DNA of 64,000 bases, taken from contig OZ017749.1 of NCBI GenBank assembly GCA_963969365.1, positions 2,480,001 through 2,544,000 on the forward strand, in the 5' to 3' direction. The translations under genes and the position numbers were made by a program. This DNA is from Asterochloris sp. CNOR1. Its lineage: Eukaryota > Chlorophyta > Trebouxiophyceae > Trebouxiales > Trebouxiaceae. Below are positions 42,582 through 55,400 of the stretch, piece by piece (the first letter of the stretch is position 1; each line of letters starts with the position of its first letter). The notes beneath the pieces are model-generated. The model did no database searches and was not told where the DNA came from. It saw only the letters and a list, made by a program, of their open reading frames with translations.

Positions 42582-45500
42582 TCAGAGATCCAATGCACCT
42601 GCATGCTCCTGTTGCTGCACATCTTGCCCAGAAGCCTCCCCAGCCACCGGAGCCTGGCCTGCCCTCTCCTCGCCCTTCCCCTCAGTCTGCGTGCCCTGCC
42701 TCCTGGCTCGGATCCGCTTGCGCGACTGCTGTTTGAGGTTGTTGCGCCGCTTGCGCTCGCCGGAGGCCTGCTGCACCTGGTCCAGCATGCCCATATGCAG
42801 ACGCTGCAGACGGGCGCCCAAGTCGCGCGGGGCAATCCTCTGCAGCAGGCAAAAGCACAGGTGAAAAGAGGCCTTTCCTCTGCTTGCCTGGCATGGGCAT
42901 GCAGCTGGTGCAGATGGACTTCCAGGTTGGAGGGGCCAAGTCTCTGCAGTGGACAGGAGCACATCGAGATGTACGGGTATGCCCATCTGGAGGTGCTGCA
43001 AGCCGGCGCACAGATCTAGCGGTATAACATTCTGCAGCAGGCGAGAGCACAGGCAAATTCCTGGGATACTGTTGTGGGGCCTCCTTTGCTTGCCTGCAAG
43101 GCGAAGGTGTGCAGAGCATCAAGCAGGTGTTGTTGGGATGCTCTGCAGCAGGCGGCACCAGATCGAAGGAGAGTCGTCATCTTGCAGATGTTGAGTGACC
43201 GGCAGGCATGCACAACACAGGAGGGGACCATGCAGCAGCATACAGACCGTGGCATTGCAGTGCAGGCAGTGGGCCAGGCAGGCAGCCAGGTGCTCAAGGC
43301 AGCTCCGCATGCAGTCAGAAGGCATTGAGACTGGGCAGCGTCTTGCCCCATGTCGACACCTTATGCAGGCAAGGCATCTACAAGCCTGAGCACCATCACG
43401 TAAAGACCAGGATGGGCATCGAGTTCAGTTTCAGCAGTAGCTCATCTGCCTGCGGCCAGGGTCAGGCTCCTGCAGTGCGCCATGATTGCTGTTCTGACAG
43501 CGTCCATGAAGCAGGGCCCCCAGCAGCAGCCACCACTTGCGTGAGGCATGGCGCCAGTGCCCCTGACGCAAGCCCCCTGCAGAACCCCATGAATGCAGCC
43601 CTGACAGGCGCCCTCAAAGCAGTTCACTGCCCTTCTTGCCTGGGGCATGGCGCCTGTGCCCTTGAAGCATGCCTCCTGCAGCTCGTTGTACTCCTGCATG
43701 CGTGGGTCCACCTGCTCCACAGTGCCCAGCCCAAACAGCGTGCTGGTCAGGTGGTACTGCACTTCCCTGACAGCAGCTGCCCGGGCATGCGCCTGCTCCC
43801 GAATTTCCGTGGCCGCCAGCCTGCAGTCACTTAGATGTGCACACATGGCATGTGGCACGCAGCAGGATGACGCAGTCGTATGCCAAGTGCTGTGCTGCCT
43901 TTAGCATAGAGTGCGCCAGACATGCTGTCACCAGCTCAAGCAGCAGCACAGCTGTTCAGGGCACTGGACAGCAAAGGCCAGCAGGTGTTTGAGATCTGCA
44001 ATCTGTGACATGCAGTGCACAGTGGACTCACATGAGAGTTTTGCTGCAACATGAAATTGGCCTTGTTGACTTTGAGAGTTGCAGGCAGATGTGACTGTGT
44101 GTCACGCTCAGCTTGACAGATGCAGCGCCCACTGAATGCTGGGCTTCTGCTGCGCCACTTGTTGGGTCTTGCTGTCAACAGCAGATCAGCCATGCTGCCT
44201 GTCAGGCACATTGCTCACTGAACGCGGGGCTTCTGTTGCGCCACATGGTGCGCTTCGCTGCCGCGTGGTGGGTAGCGAATGGCCCCAACCACCAGGGCCT
44301 GCTCATCAGTCAGGCGCTTCAGTACAGCAGCCGTGTCTGCAATGCCATGGGCCTTGGCCTTCCTGCACAGCTGCGTGTACTGCCGCAGAATCTGCAGGAA
44401 CATTGTGAGGGTCTGCAGTCCTACACTTGTCTCAGCGGCTTGCTGTCAGCACGGCCGCAAGAATGAGTGCAGAATGCAATAGATGACTGTGTGCAAGTAG
44501 AGGTACAGCCCTGTGCAACAGCCCTGGGGAAAAAGTTGTCCAACAGCACCCCTTGCCTGACATCTCATCAAAGTAAGCATTGCATCTTGCCTCTGTGGGC
44601 ATGTATACATGGGTCTTGCCCGGCTGCGTCTGGTGCAGGCAGAACAGCGCATACAGGCTGCCCGCCTTGATGGCGAAGGGCACAGCTGCAGGGTCCACCC
44701 GTGTCGCCAGGCACCTCTGGCGGCAGCGCTGCCTCATGGGCGCCACCACCTCCCGGAAGTACTGGTCAAATCTCTGCACCACGAGGGGCGCTGCAGGAGG
44801 CTTGGCGCCCTTGCGCTTCCCTGGCGGCGGCGGGGGCTTGTGCACCTGCTGGGGCCTGGGGGAGGCTTGCGGCGGGGCCCTGGCTGCCAGCAGCTCCTGC
44901 AGAGGGAGCTTTTGTGGCGCTGCAGTGGAGGACTCTGACGGCGGCAGCAGCGCCTGCCCCTGCCGGCCTTCTGTGTCTTGCGCCTGGAACACAGCAGCAG
45001 AGGGGGCACCTGACAGACCCCCTGCAGGAGCCTGCGCAGCGGCAGCAGCAGGCTGCGCGCCGTCTGCTGTCGCCCCAGGGGGCACTAGCACTTCAGCAGC
45101 GCGGCAGCCTGCACCCTGTTGCTGCTGGTGGGCCCCTTCTGCCTGCGCTTCATGGTTGACAGGTGCGGCAGCTGCAGCGCCTGACTTGACAGCACTGGCG
45201 TGGAGAGGATCACTGGCAGGCTGAACCCCCATTTCATGCGCTCCTGCAGCCCTGGGCAACTGCTCTGGCACTATGGCAGGAGCTGGGTGGCCAAGTCCCT
45301 CAGGCGCCTGCATGCTCCTTGCCGCTGCCCCTGCTGGCTGTTCCTCTGCTGCATCGCTTCCCTCATCTTCTGGCAGGAGCATGTCTGTCAGAGTGGAGGA
45401 GGGGCAGGCAGAGTTGCTGGGGCCAGCTGATGGTGAGCGCCTGCGCCACCCGTCATCACTGCGCTCCGGGTGCAGGGCTGCCCCTGATAAGCTCAGGCCA

Positions 45501-46425
45501 TTTGGCAGCACCTCCAGCTCGTCCTGAGACGGTGATTCTGCATCACGGAGTAGCTCTGTGGTGATCTAGTAGAAACTGGGCAAGGTCAGCCAGCAAGTGC
45601 AAGATTGTGAGCAGCCCTGCAATCCTGGCGCTGCACTGCAGGTTGCAACGTGAGAGTAGCAACCCCATCATACCTTCAGCGTCGGCACCAAGCGGCTGCT
45701 TGACAACCATCCTGGTGAGCTGCTGGTTCAGCTCCGGGGCTGGGAAGTGTCTGTCGCCACGGTCCCCTCTGAGCTCCAAGCGCAGCTCGCGCCGCAAGCT
45801 CTGGCACTCCAGGGGCACATCAACACAGTTCATGGCAGCCTGGAAGAGGCTTTGTACAAAGTCCGACGTGTCCAGATCTGAAATGTTGCCCTGCACGCAA
45901 ACAATTGGGCAACGCTGCAGGCCTGTGCATGTCAAGATCAATTCCGAGCTGGCCTGACATGCAAGAGGGTCCGTATGTTGTCACCTCAAAGATATAAGAA
46001 AAGCTGAGCTGCTGCCAACACTGGGAGAATACCGCCAGAGTCGGAGGCTCTCCCTGCTCGACCACCCAGCCAAAGTGCTGCAGCAGGAGCTGCAGGTCAT
46101 ACTCTGCCACCTTCGCGTGGAACACCTTCTTGCCAGGCATCTCGAGGGGCAGGCCTCGGCTCAGCTCGTCTGAGGGGCAGAGGCCTGGCCAGTCAAACTG
46201 CGTTGACCATGACTGAGGGCGTTTGTCTGAGCCTCGCACGGCTTGCCTGCGATCTAGCCTCAGGACGGGGTCGCCAGGCTGCTGCGCAACCCGTTCCCGC
46301 ATCGCCAGCGTCAGTTCGAACTCAGGATGGGAGATTGCAGCTGCCTCAGGTTTGGAATCTCCCATGGCACTCACAGCGCTAGCCAGAGCCCCACGGCGTG
46401 AGGCAGAGGTCGCTGGGAGCAGCAC
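42582..46425 (-). CDS. SNAPC1-like protein (snRNA-activating complex) with long N-terminal extension
   Basis: The central part resembles SNAP43/SNAPC1, a subunit of the complex that recruits polymerase II/III to snRNA promoters: RFDQYFREVVAPM, then PFAIKAGSLYALFCLHQTQ and HVYMPTEARCNAYFDEM (compare the family's FQIRVGALYLLYGLYNTQ block). Later exons give ILRQYTQLCRKAKAHGI with LTDEQALVVGAIRYPPR (about 44400-44265), LAATEIREQAHARAAAVREV (about 43825-43650) and the last exon 42839-42582 (RIAPRDLGARLQRLHMGML, basic RRNNLKQQSRKRIRARRQG, stop). The first 250 or more residues (46425 to about 44870; EYDLQLLLQHFGWVVEQGEP, then Pro/Ala/Gln linkers) are not in SNAPC1. One exon join appears to use a GC donor. 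The start is MLLPATSASRR at 46425 or MGDSKPEA at 46365. Family assignment is moderate. Confidence 0.5.
42780..43190 (-). repeat. SNAPC1-like gene: exon start plus three upstream intronic copies
   Basis: On the coding strand the last exon starts at 42839 after CTGCAG and codes RIAPRDLGARLQRLHMGM. Upstream in the intron, other CTGCAG-led copies start at about 42943 (RLGPSNLEVHLHQLHA), 43032 (NVIPLDLCAGLQHLQMGI) and more weakly about 43181. Spacings are 104, 89 and 149 bp. Pattern and order of residues are kept; DNA identity by eye is moderate. Confidence 0.85.
43540..43690 (-). repeat. SNAPC1-like gene: copy of exon end and donor
   Basis: On the + strand GGCATGGCGCCTGTGCCC at about 43644 is matched by GGCATGGCGCCAGTGCCC at about 43544. 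Each is followed by a GCATGCCTCCTGCAG or GCAAGCCCCCTGCAG string. Spacing is about 100 bp. On the coding strand both end in ATGCC(C/T)CA(G/C)GCAAG, a GC-donor-like junction. Confidence 0.82.
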
Positions 46426-46467
46426 AGCCCGCGACAGGCTGGTGAGCAGGCGGGAAGGGCACTCAGC
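46426..46467. promoter_or_regulatory. Very short head-to-head intergenic region, SNAPC1-like / subtilase
   Basis: Only 42 bp separate the furthest-upstream possible start on the - strand (46425) from the subtilase ATG (46468). With the alternative - start at 46365 the gap is about 100 bp. Shared promoter use is inferred from spacing alone. Confidence 0.4.
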
Positions 46468-49400
46468 ATGTGTCGGGCGCTCTGCCCTGGGCTGCTGGCC
46501 CTTGTGCTGGTGCAGCAGCTTCTCTGCGGCTCAGTACAAGCAGCTGCTGGGGCCCAGCATGCTCATAGCCAGCAAAGCAGCCTATGCCAGCTCAACAGCG
46601 CCAAATCTGCTCCTGCTGTGTGGGCCACCTGCAGGTGAGTGCCTTTGCCGACAAGATGTGACACTATGATCCATCCACACGTGCACATGGCGAGGCTGTT
46701 TAACTGAATCGCAGAGTCCATCAACACAATGCGGCCTGCCTGCAGCTCCCCTGGAGGTTCTGTGGACTTGGGAGGATTAGGCAGTGGCACCGTCACAGCG
46801 CAGTCTATATCAACAGGTCCAGAAGTTGAGGAAGAGTGAGTACCCTAGTATGGTCCCAGAGATGGACAGCTGCTGTGGCCGACTATCGAGTGGGCAGGCG
46901 CAGGCCTCGCTGGCCCCTTACTGACACTTGGAACGTTCTGCCACTGCAGCCTCTTTCTGGCACCTCAGTGTCATCAGATCAGATTGCTGTTGCCGGTGCA
47001 GGTGGATTGTACTGTGGCGTGGGGACCGCAGTGCCCAGACAGCCGCAATCAGTCAGCTCTGCAGTGAGGCAGCTGCGACTGGGTTGGGCAGGTTCAATGG
47101 GCTGTGCACAGCCATATATGAGGAGACGTTGAACGGTTTTGCAGCTCAGGTGGGAGCTGCTGCGAGCATGGGTCCAGGCCTGCTTTGCAAAGCTGGCTGC
47201 AGAGCATTGAGGGACCTATTGTGTGTGCTGTGCACTGCACTAGACAAGTTGGTGCAATGGGGATTCAAAATGAAGCTGCGTGCAGGCCCCTGCATCACAC
47301 ACACAGCAACCTGCTTGTCCGCTGGAGGCTCATACAGACAACTCCAGGCCTCCATTCCAAAGCTGTATCTGCCGCTCTGCAGTTCACACGCAGCGAGCTA
47401 CTGGCCTGCGTTGAGGCCCACGCAGACAGCATCCTGTCTGTCCACCAAGACACAGGGGTGCACGCGTATGACAGTGTGACAGCAACTGATGGCGGGCCCC
47501 TAGCTGGTGCGCAGCCAACAGCGGACACCAGCAACAGCACCATCAATCTCACCGGGGGAAGCTCGGGCATTGAGACTAGCGCTCCCTGGGCACTGGACAG
47601 GCTGGACCAGACATCCCTGCCCCTGGACTCCCTGTACCACTACTACAGCACAGGCAGCAATGTCAACATTTACATCATCGACACAGTGAGGCTCACCTCA
47701 GCTCTGTCACGTCCTGCCAGGGTTGTCCACTAACCAAACAACACTGTGGACGCACTTCAATGACATTGACAGGTGACAGTGCCTGCCATCTCTGCTGTTC
47801 TTCACATTGCAGAGTGTCCTTGGGTATTCAAAGGCTTGTCAGGTTTGCAGCAACAAGCGGTGCAAGGCCCTTTCACTCTTGTGTGTGCTGCAGGTCTCGT
47901 GCTGCAGGGGGCAGTGCTGATCCCAAACAGTTCATGCTTGGCTGCAGCTACGCCAGGGGATTGAATTCACAGTGCTTGCAGGCCTGTGTGAAAGAGGAGA
48001 AGAGCTGCTGCCTTTTGCAGGGTTGATTGGGAAGTTCATGTTGGAGCTGCAGCTGCGCCAGCAGAGCATCTCATGCAAGGCTTTGCCCTGCTGCAGTCCC
48101 TTTGTTGCGCTGCAGGGGGTGCGTGCCACTCACGAGGAATTCAGGTACTCTGACGGCCAGCCAGGCAGCCGGGCCTCAGAGGTGTTTTCGCCCCTTTCCA
48201 GCGGCAACCCCAACCAGGACTGCAATGGGCACGGCACCCACGTCGCAGCCACTGTAGGGGGGCTGACCTATGGCCCTGCCAAAAATGCCACCCTGCTGGC
48301 TGTGCGTGCCCTGGATTGCAATGGCAATGGCTCGGTTTCACAGGTGTGTCCTTCCTCAACACCTACACCACTTCTTGGACCCCAAGAGCAAGAGTGTTGC
48401 AGCTGTGCCTCGTCATTGATCCGCCTCCTGCATCCGTACTGGTACCTGCCCAGTCTTCCTGTCGGTCATTTGATGTCCAGATTGATGTCGCCTGCAACCC
48501 TGCTGTCATGATGGAGGCCCCAGCGCTTCCTGCACCTGACATTCACCATGTTGCTGCAGGTCATTTCAAGTCTGGACTGGATAAAGGCTAATGTCCAGAC
48601 CCCTGCAGTGGTTGTGATGTCCCTGGGAGGTGTGTCACAGCAGGGACCTAACTTCTGCTTAGCAGGGTCCAGGTGTGCACTTGACCAAGCTGCCGTCCTG
48701 TGCAGGCTCGGGACAGTATGCTCTGGACATGGCTGTGCAGAGCATGGTGCTGGCAGGCATCCCCGTCATTGTGGCTGCTGGCAATGATGACACAGACGCC
48801 TGCTCTGAGAGCCCTGCCAGGTCAGAACCAGCCATGCGGCATGTGTCTGAGAGGTGTGCCAGCTTGGCGTGACGTCAGAGTGCGTCCACCTGATCTTGAC
48901 TGCACCAGGTTTTGTTGCCTGAAGGCTGAAATGCAGCAATGTGATGATGCAGGGAGCCACTGTCACTTACGGTGGCAGCCTCCACGATCACAGACAACCG
49001 CCTGTGGATCAGCCCCGGAGTTGGGTCCAACTACGGCAAATGTGTGGACATCTGGGCGCCTGGCAGCAACATTCTGAGTGCATCTGCCAGCAGTGATACA
49101 GCAACAGAGTAAGTGCTCTGGTTCACCATATGCAGCCCTCCCTGAGCATTCCTGACATAAGTCCACAACGCTGTTCAGGTTGCGGTCAGGGACATCTCAA
49201 TCTGTACCATTTGTAGCCGGTGTTATTGCCATGTACTACAACAACTACTCAAGTGAGCTGCTGTGCTTGCACTGAGGCGCAGCTGCAGGCCTGAACTTCC
49301 TACTTTGACCCAGCTGTTTTCTGCTTGCAACAGTCAGGCACTGGGAACATGGGGGCGGCCTGGGCCCATCACGACCTCATGGCCTGACTTGCAGGCGCTT

Positions 49401-52400
49401 CACCGGCAGAGGTCGAGTCTGCTCTTGCCTCCGCTGGTTCATGGAGTCAGATTTCTGAGCCCTCTGCCAGCGGGCCCTTCAATGCTCTCGTGCTGCAAGA
49501 CACACCCAACATTTTGCTGAACAGCAATGTTTTCAAAGTGCTCAATATTCAGCCAGAGGCGATCCAGGTGCGAGGGCTGCTTGTGTGGATGTTGGGGGGT
49601 GGGCCGTGCTGGGCAGTCATGTTTGTCTTGAATCTGATGTGACACTGTGCACCCTCCTCTAGCCTCCACCATAATCAGGTGCTGGTGGGCTGCAGATTGC
49701 ACCTGGAGCCAATGGTTTTGGACCCTATCCCTTCAGCTTGTCCATTGCTCAGGCCCCTCAGTCAGATGTGACCCTCTTCATCAGCATTTCAAACAGCACC
49801 AGGGGTGTCATTACACCCTCCCAGCTTACCTTCACAACTGCAGAATGGGCCGTGCCCCAGCAGGTGTGGCATTGACAAGCTTCCTGGTGTGCGCTGCCAA
49901 AAAGCCAAGGCACATGAAACTGTGCTGACTCCTGTGCACCCCTGCAGGCAGTCCTATCCGTCCAAGATGAGGCCTCCCAGACCACAGACAGTGATACGTT
50001 CTATGTTCAGTTCAACTCCAGCAGCAGTGATGGGCGCTTCAACATGCAGCACCCTAATGTAGAGGTAAGCACGGGGAGCAACCCTCCTTTGAGCACACCT
50101 AGGAAGGAGCAGCCTGCAGCTTCACTCATGATCTCTCTCCCCCTGTCTCTGTCTCTCTCTGCGAGAGTGTCTGCCTCCCCCTTGTTCCACGAACGACCCT
50201 GCTTCACACTGCCACTCTGTCTCTGCCATGTGCAGGTCAATGACAGCAAAGGTGATGTGCTGGCCTATCCAAAGGCCGTGCTGCAGTTACCTTTCAGCGA
50301 CCAGGACAACACCTACTTCTTCGCTGACGACTACGAGTGCAACTGCTCAGGAGACTACCCTGACAGTGGCTCAGGGAAGGTCAGCATGCTGTGCTTGTGC
50401 AGAACTGCTGACTGTAATTGAGAAGGCTGACAGTCAGCATCAGGCGGTGGAACCTGCCGGAGCTGCTGGCAGTGCAGGTCTGCACAATGTCACTGTGGAA
50501 GCTTAGCCAACTTCACAAACCCAGCCTGGACACTGCCCCCATGCTTTGGGCTTTGGCTGCACAATGGGATGAGCACCTTATCAGCATGCAGTGGTCATGC
50601 AGGTCTGCAATGTGGCCTGTTGGACCAAGTCAACCTCAGCTGCGCCCAGGCCTTTCCGCCTGAGACAAGCTCAGCAGGCTGTGATCATGCATGCGCGTGT
50701 GTGATCATGCACCCCTGTGAAGACTTACCTGCAGCTGCATTAGCCGGAGGACATGCCATCTGGGCTGGGTATAAGCAGATGTTGCTGACATTGCACTGCA
50801 CTGTCTGCAGGATGTGGTGTACTACTTTCAGCCCATGGACAGCTGCAACGTCACCATCTCTCTGTGCAACTCAGCCACCTTTGCCGACCAGTTTGACACC
50901 AAGCTCTACGTTGTGAGCAACATGCTGGGCACGGCGCCCTTGCAGCCCCTTGCCTGCAACGACGACTACTGCAGCTACCTCAGCCAAGTGACGGTGAGCG
51001 TGCATCCGTTGCCCAGGTGTTTTCAGCCACCTGTGTGTTGCAACACACCTGCCCTTCAGTGCTTGAACAGCTTCAGCCCATTATGCGGTCAGCAGATAGG
51101 GCCGTTTGGCATGCCCGCCCTGTGCAGGCCACTCAGGTGTCTGCCTGCGGCACACACAGGTGTGGCCTGGAGAGCCCAAAGGCTCAACCTACTGGCCAGC
51201 AGCTGTGAGCCTACATTGCAGTCAGCACGAGGGGTAGGCCAACATCAGGTGTGCATGTCGGCTGGCTGCTGGTCAGCAGTTGTGTCTGGCTGCCTGCAGG
51301 TCAGCATGCAAGCTGGCATTGGCTATGGCATCATAGTTGATGGCATGGACGGCAAGTTTGGCTCCTACCAGGTCGACATAACAGCTCAACAGGGCTCTGT
51401 GCAAGGAATGGCACCCCGCTTCAACCTGAGCAGCACCCTTGACATCCCAGCAGACCTCACCCCGGCAGGCAACAGCAACACATCAGCACCAGCGCCGGCG
51501 TCAACTCAGTCGCCAGTCTTGCTTGTGAGCCCCGTGGTGAGCACACATGTCCAGCATGACAAGTGCTCGTGTCAGCACTGCACCAGCCACACACGAGTGA
51601 ACTTTGCATCTTCACCATGCCTCAGAACACCACTGGCTTGCGTGCCTCACCTACTGCCCCCACCTGCACCATCATGGCTTCACTGTGCTCAGGGGCAAGC
51701 CCCATGCGCACCTCAGTCGGCAACGTGATTGCAACCCTCTCTCCAGGCATGCAGTGCCCCATCCGGCATCATCATGCGAGCCGTGATCAGAAGCGCTGTT
51801 GTGGGAAGACCTGATGACATCTCAAACGTTTGCCGGCACATGTATGCAGGGCTCCCCTATACCAGCAGGCACAGTCACCCTGCAGCAAGGGCAGCAGGCA
51901 GCGCCAACTCCCATAAGTGCTGCGCCTGCCTCAACTCAGGCTGCAAGGGACTTGGCCCCATCCCCTGGTTCAACAGCCCAACCTCCAGTGTCAGCAGCTC
52001 TAACGCCTAATGCTCTGCCACCCGCCTCATTCCTGCCAGCTGCTCTGCTCAGCCCAACACCTGTACCCTCGATCACGGCTGCCCAGGCACCGCCAAGCAC
52101 GGCCACTGCCCCTCTGGTCACCTCACCAGCGGCAGCAGCAGCTGAGGTCCGTGCAACAGCGCCGGCTGGGTCTGAGAGCCCTACCAGTGCCAACATCACC
52201 TCCCCGCAGCTGCCAGACAGCAGCACTGCGGCACCTAAGGCAACACCAGCTGACATCGCGACACTCACCCCCATGCCAAGCACCAACTTGTCAAAGGGCA
52301 CTCCTGAGCCTGTCGCCGCAGCTACACTGATTGCAAGCAGCGCACCTCAGACACCATCATCTGCTGTTTCATCCCGGCTGGAGGTGCTGGCTGTGCAGCC

Positions 52401-55400
52401 AGGTATCAAGCAGCCTGCTGGGGCAACCCCCACACCCGCGCCTGTGAGTGAGGCAGTTGCTGGCGCCCTGCCATTAAATGCAATTCAGCTGCTGAGCCCA
52501 GCAGGGCCACTAAACTTGACAGCAGAGAGCCCTGCAAACAGCTTGGCCTCCCCAACAGGCTCACAAGCCAGCAGCAATCAGACCGCTGCTAAGGGAGCAG
52601 TGCCGGCTGCTGCATCTCCTGAACAGGAGCCAGGGCAGCCTTTTAAGGCCACCATGGCGCCTGAGGTTGTCGCCAGCCCAGGAAACGCCATGGCCACAGC
52701 TGGGCCCATGCTTGGCCAGGGAGACAGCACCATCACAGCTGAGCCAGCGGCCAACCTGGCAAGTGCTACCACAACGCCTGAGCAGAGCCCTGAACAGTCT
52801 GCAATCGCCGCCATTGCCAGCCCAGCAACCGCCACCAATACTGCTGAGGTGCTCGGCAGCCCAGCAACAACTACAGCCACTGCTCAGCCCCTGCCTGGCC
52901 CAGCAAACGCCACCATCTCCGCTGCGCCAGGCGCCAGTTCAGCACCGGCAACCACTGCAGCTGAGCTCTCCTCCATCCCAGGAAACACCGCCAACACAAT
53001 TCAGCCCATCACAGGCACCCCCACAATGCCTGAGCCGGTGACCAGCCAGGTACAGCCTGGCCTCATCATCCAGGCACAGCCGCCCAACGGCACCAGCACC
53101 CTGATGGCAGGCACAGCGCAGGGAAACAGCAACAGTGCTGCCCCTGCAGTGGCACCTGCTGCTCAGGCACCCATGGGCTGGCAGCAGGCAGCCCCAGGAG
53201 CTGCAGGGCAGCCCAGGAACGTTCCCCTGCCAGCCACACCTGCAGCATTGACTGCCACCGTACTGCCTGCAGTCACGCAGCCAGCGCTGATAATCGCAGC
53301 CCTGCCCGTCCAGCCGGCAAACACACCTTCAAGCACAGACACAAGCTCGCCATGTCCCGCTGCCGCCGGCTGTACAGCAGGGAACAGCAGCATTGGGGGA
53401 GGCGCTGCCTCCCTGGCCGCCTCCGCCGTGCCGACTGCCACAGCTCCGCCCAGCGCAGAGCAACCCACTGCCAGGAGCAGCATGTCTGCACCCAAAGCTG
53501 GGAGCACGCCTGTCCCGGGTGCTGCTTTGAGGACGGCTGCACCAGCACCAGCGCCAGTCACGGCATCTGCCGGCACAGCGCTGCCAGCAGCTGTGCTGTT
53601 ACCAATGGCAATGGTAGGGCCTCTGGCTGGTGCTGCCGGCCTTCCCACGCCTGCAGCTGCGACACCAGCCAGGGCGCCAGCCACAGCACAGCCTCTGCAG
53701 CGAGCTTATGTGCCTGCACCAGCCCCTGCCCCTGGCACCCACCAGCCACAGGGGGCCAGGCTGCGACCTGTCGCACGCCAGGTCAGCATTGCTCCCACGA
53801 CAATGTCAACACCTTTCACAGCCGGATCCAGGGCCCCAGCCACCCCATCTGTGTCTCCTGTGGCTGCTGCACCATCACCATCAGGGCAGCTGGCACGCAG
53901 CCCCCTGGGACGTGCAGTGCCGGCAGCTGCACCAATGCTGCCTCTGCTGCCATCTGCGGTGGCTGGGCAGACCATCATCTTGCAAGTGGACATTGGGGCT
54001 GGCACCAGTCCGCCTGGCGCTGCAATCACAAGCATTGAGAGCGCCACAGCACCTAGCACTGAGACACCTGGCAGCCCCTCAGCTGCGCCTGAGCTGGCGC
54101 CAGAGAACACGTTGCAGAGCAGTGCTGGCAGCTCTGCACTGAGGCTCATCAATTTAACGTACTCAGCCTGCCGCGCCAGCCTACACTCTGCAGATGGCCA
54201 GCAGGAGCAGACTGTGCTTTGTCAGGGAAGTCAAGGCCAACTGCTGCCTGCGGCGGCTTGCTCAGCAAACAGCACAGGTAATCGCTCCAGCGTCTTCATT
54301 GTTGCTTGTCAGTTCTCTACACCAGGCTCTAAGGGCCACTTCTGGCAACAACAGCACTGAGCAGGGTTGTTGAGGAGTGCAGACTCAAGTCTCACATGTC
54401 CAATACCTGCGTACCGGCTCTGTCTGTGTGCAGGATACCTTGGATCGCTGGTGGTCAACTGCAGCTCTGCAGTAGGCATGCCAGCCACACAGGCCTCATG
54501 GCACCAGCTCCCCTGGGGGCCTTGCTCCCTGCGATGCAGCACTGGTGTGCAGCAGCGCACAGTGGAGTGCCTTGCCAGCAATGGAACTGTGCTGAATGCT
54601 CACCAATGCCCAGGAGAGGTGCCAGCAACCAGCCAAGCGTGCAACACGCAGCCATGCAATCTTGTGCTCTGGAAGGTGAGGGGCACAAGGGACTCTCAGC
54701 CAGTCAGGTCTGCTGTCACAAATCTGAGCTGGTCCAAGCATCAGCAACACCTGCTGCATGTGTCTGCAGGTTGGCAAATATGGTGGCTGCAATTCCACCT
54801 GCGGCGGTGGCACCATGTCGCGTGCTGTTATCTGCAGCGCAGGGAACAGCACTGCAGCAGACAGCCTGTGCTCAATGCTGCCCAGGTGAGGCTTAGCATT
54901 ACAGCGCTTGTGCTTGGCTACATGCTCACACTTCAACCAGGAGCAGTGCTTCTGTGACTGCAGACCGCCGACGATCACGTCCTGCAATGTGCAGCCCTGC
55001 GATGCATGTGTTGACCAGGGCGGAGACATCTGCTCTGAGAGGGGGACCTGTGTCGAGGGAGCCTGCAGGTGGGTCCACAAAGCTCCCCCTATGCTATGCA
55101 AAATGCCCCCAAATACATCCAATGTTTGGCACCTCAGGCATTTTACCATCTGATGTTGCTTTGCAGGTGTCAGGCTGGGTGGCAAGGCACATTGTGTGAT
55201 GTGCCAGCTGGCTGTTCTGGGCAGCTGGACAGCAATGGGACGTGCTGCTCTGGCTTCGTTGACAGGTCAGTCTCTGAGCAACACTCCCATGCTGAGGTGC
55301 AGTCCGGGGGTTGCCCATGTTCAAAATGTAAAACACAGCTGACATGTGCCTTGACCTGCTGCAGGCAGGGCAACTGCTGCCCAGGGGTTGCTATGCCAGA

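Noticed and set aside
53163-53684. 173-codon - open frame rich in Ala, Gly and Val
   Set aside because: It is the antisense of the low-complexity Ala/Pro/Thr exon; such mirror frames are expected in GC-rich repeats.
51847-54277. Possible gas-vesicle, collagen or phage tail-fibre-like repeat gene
   Set aside because: It is joined in frame to the subtilase exons on both sides, and its composition fits an algal glycoprotein stem.
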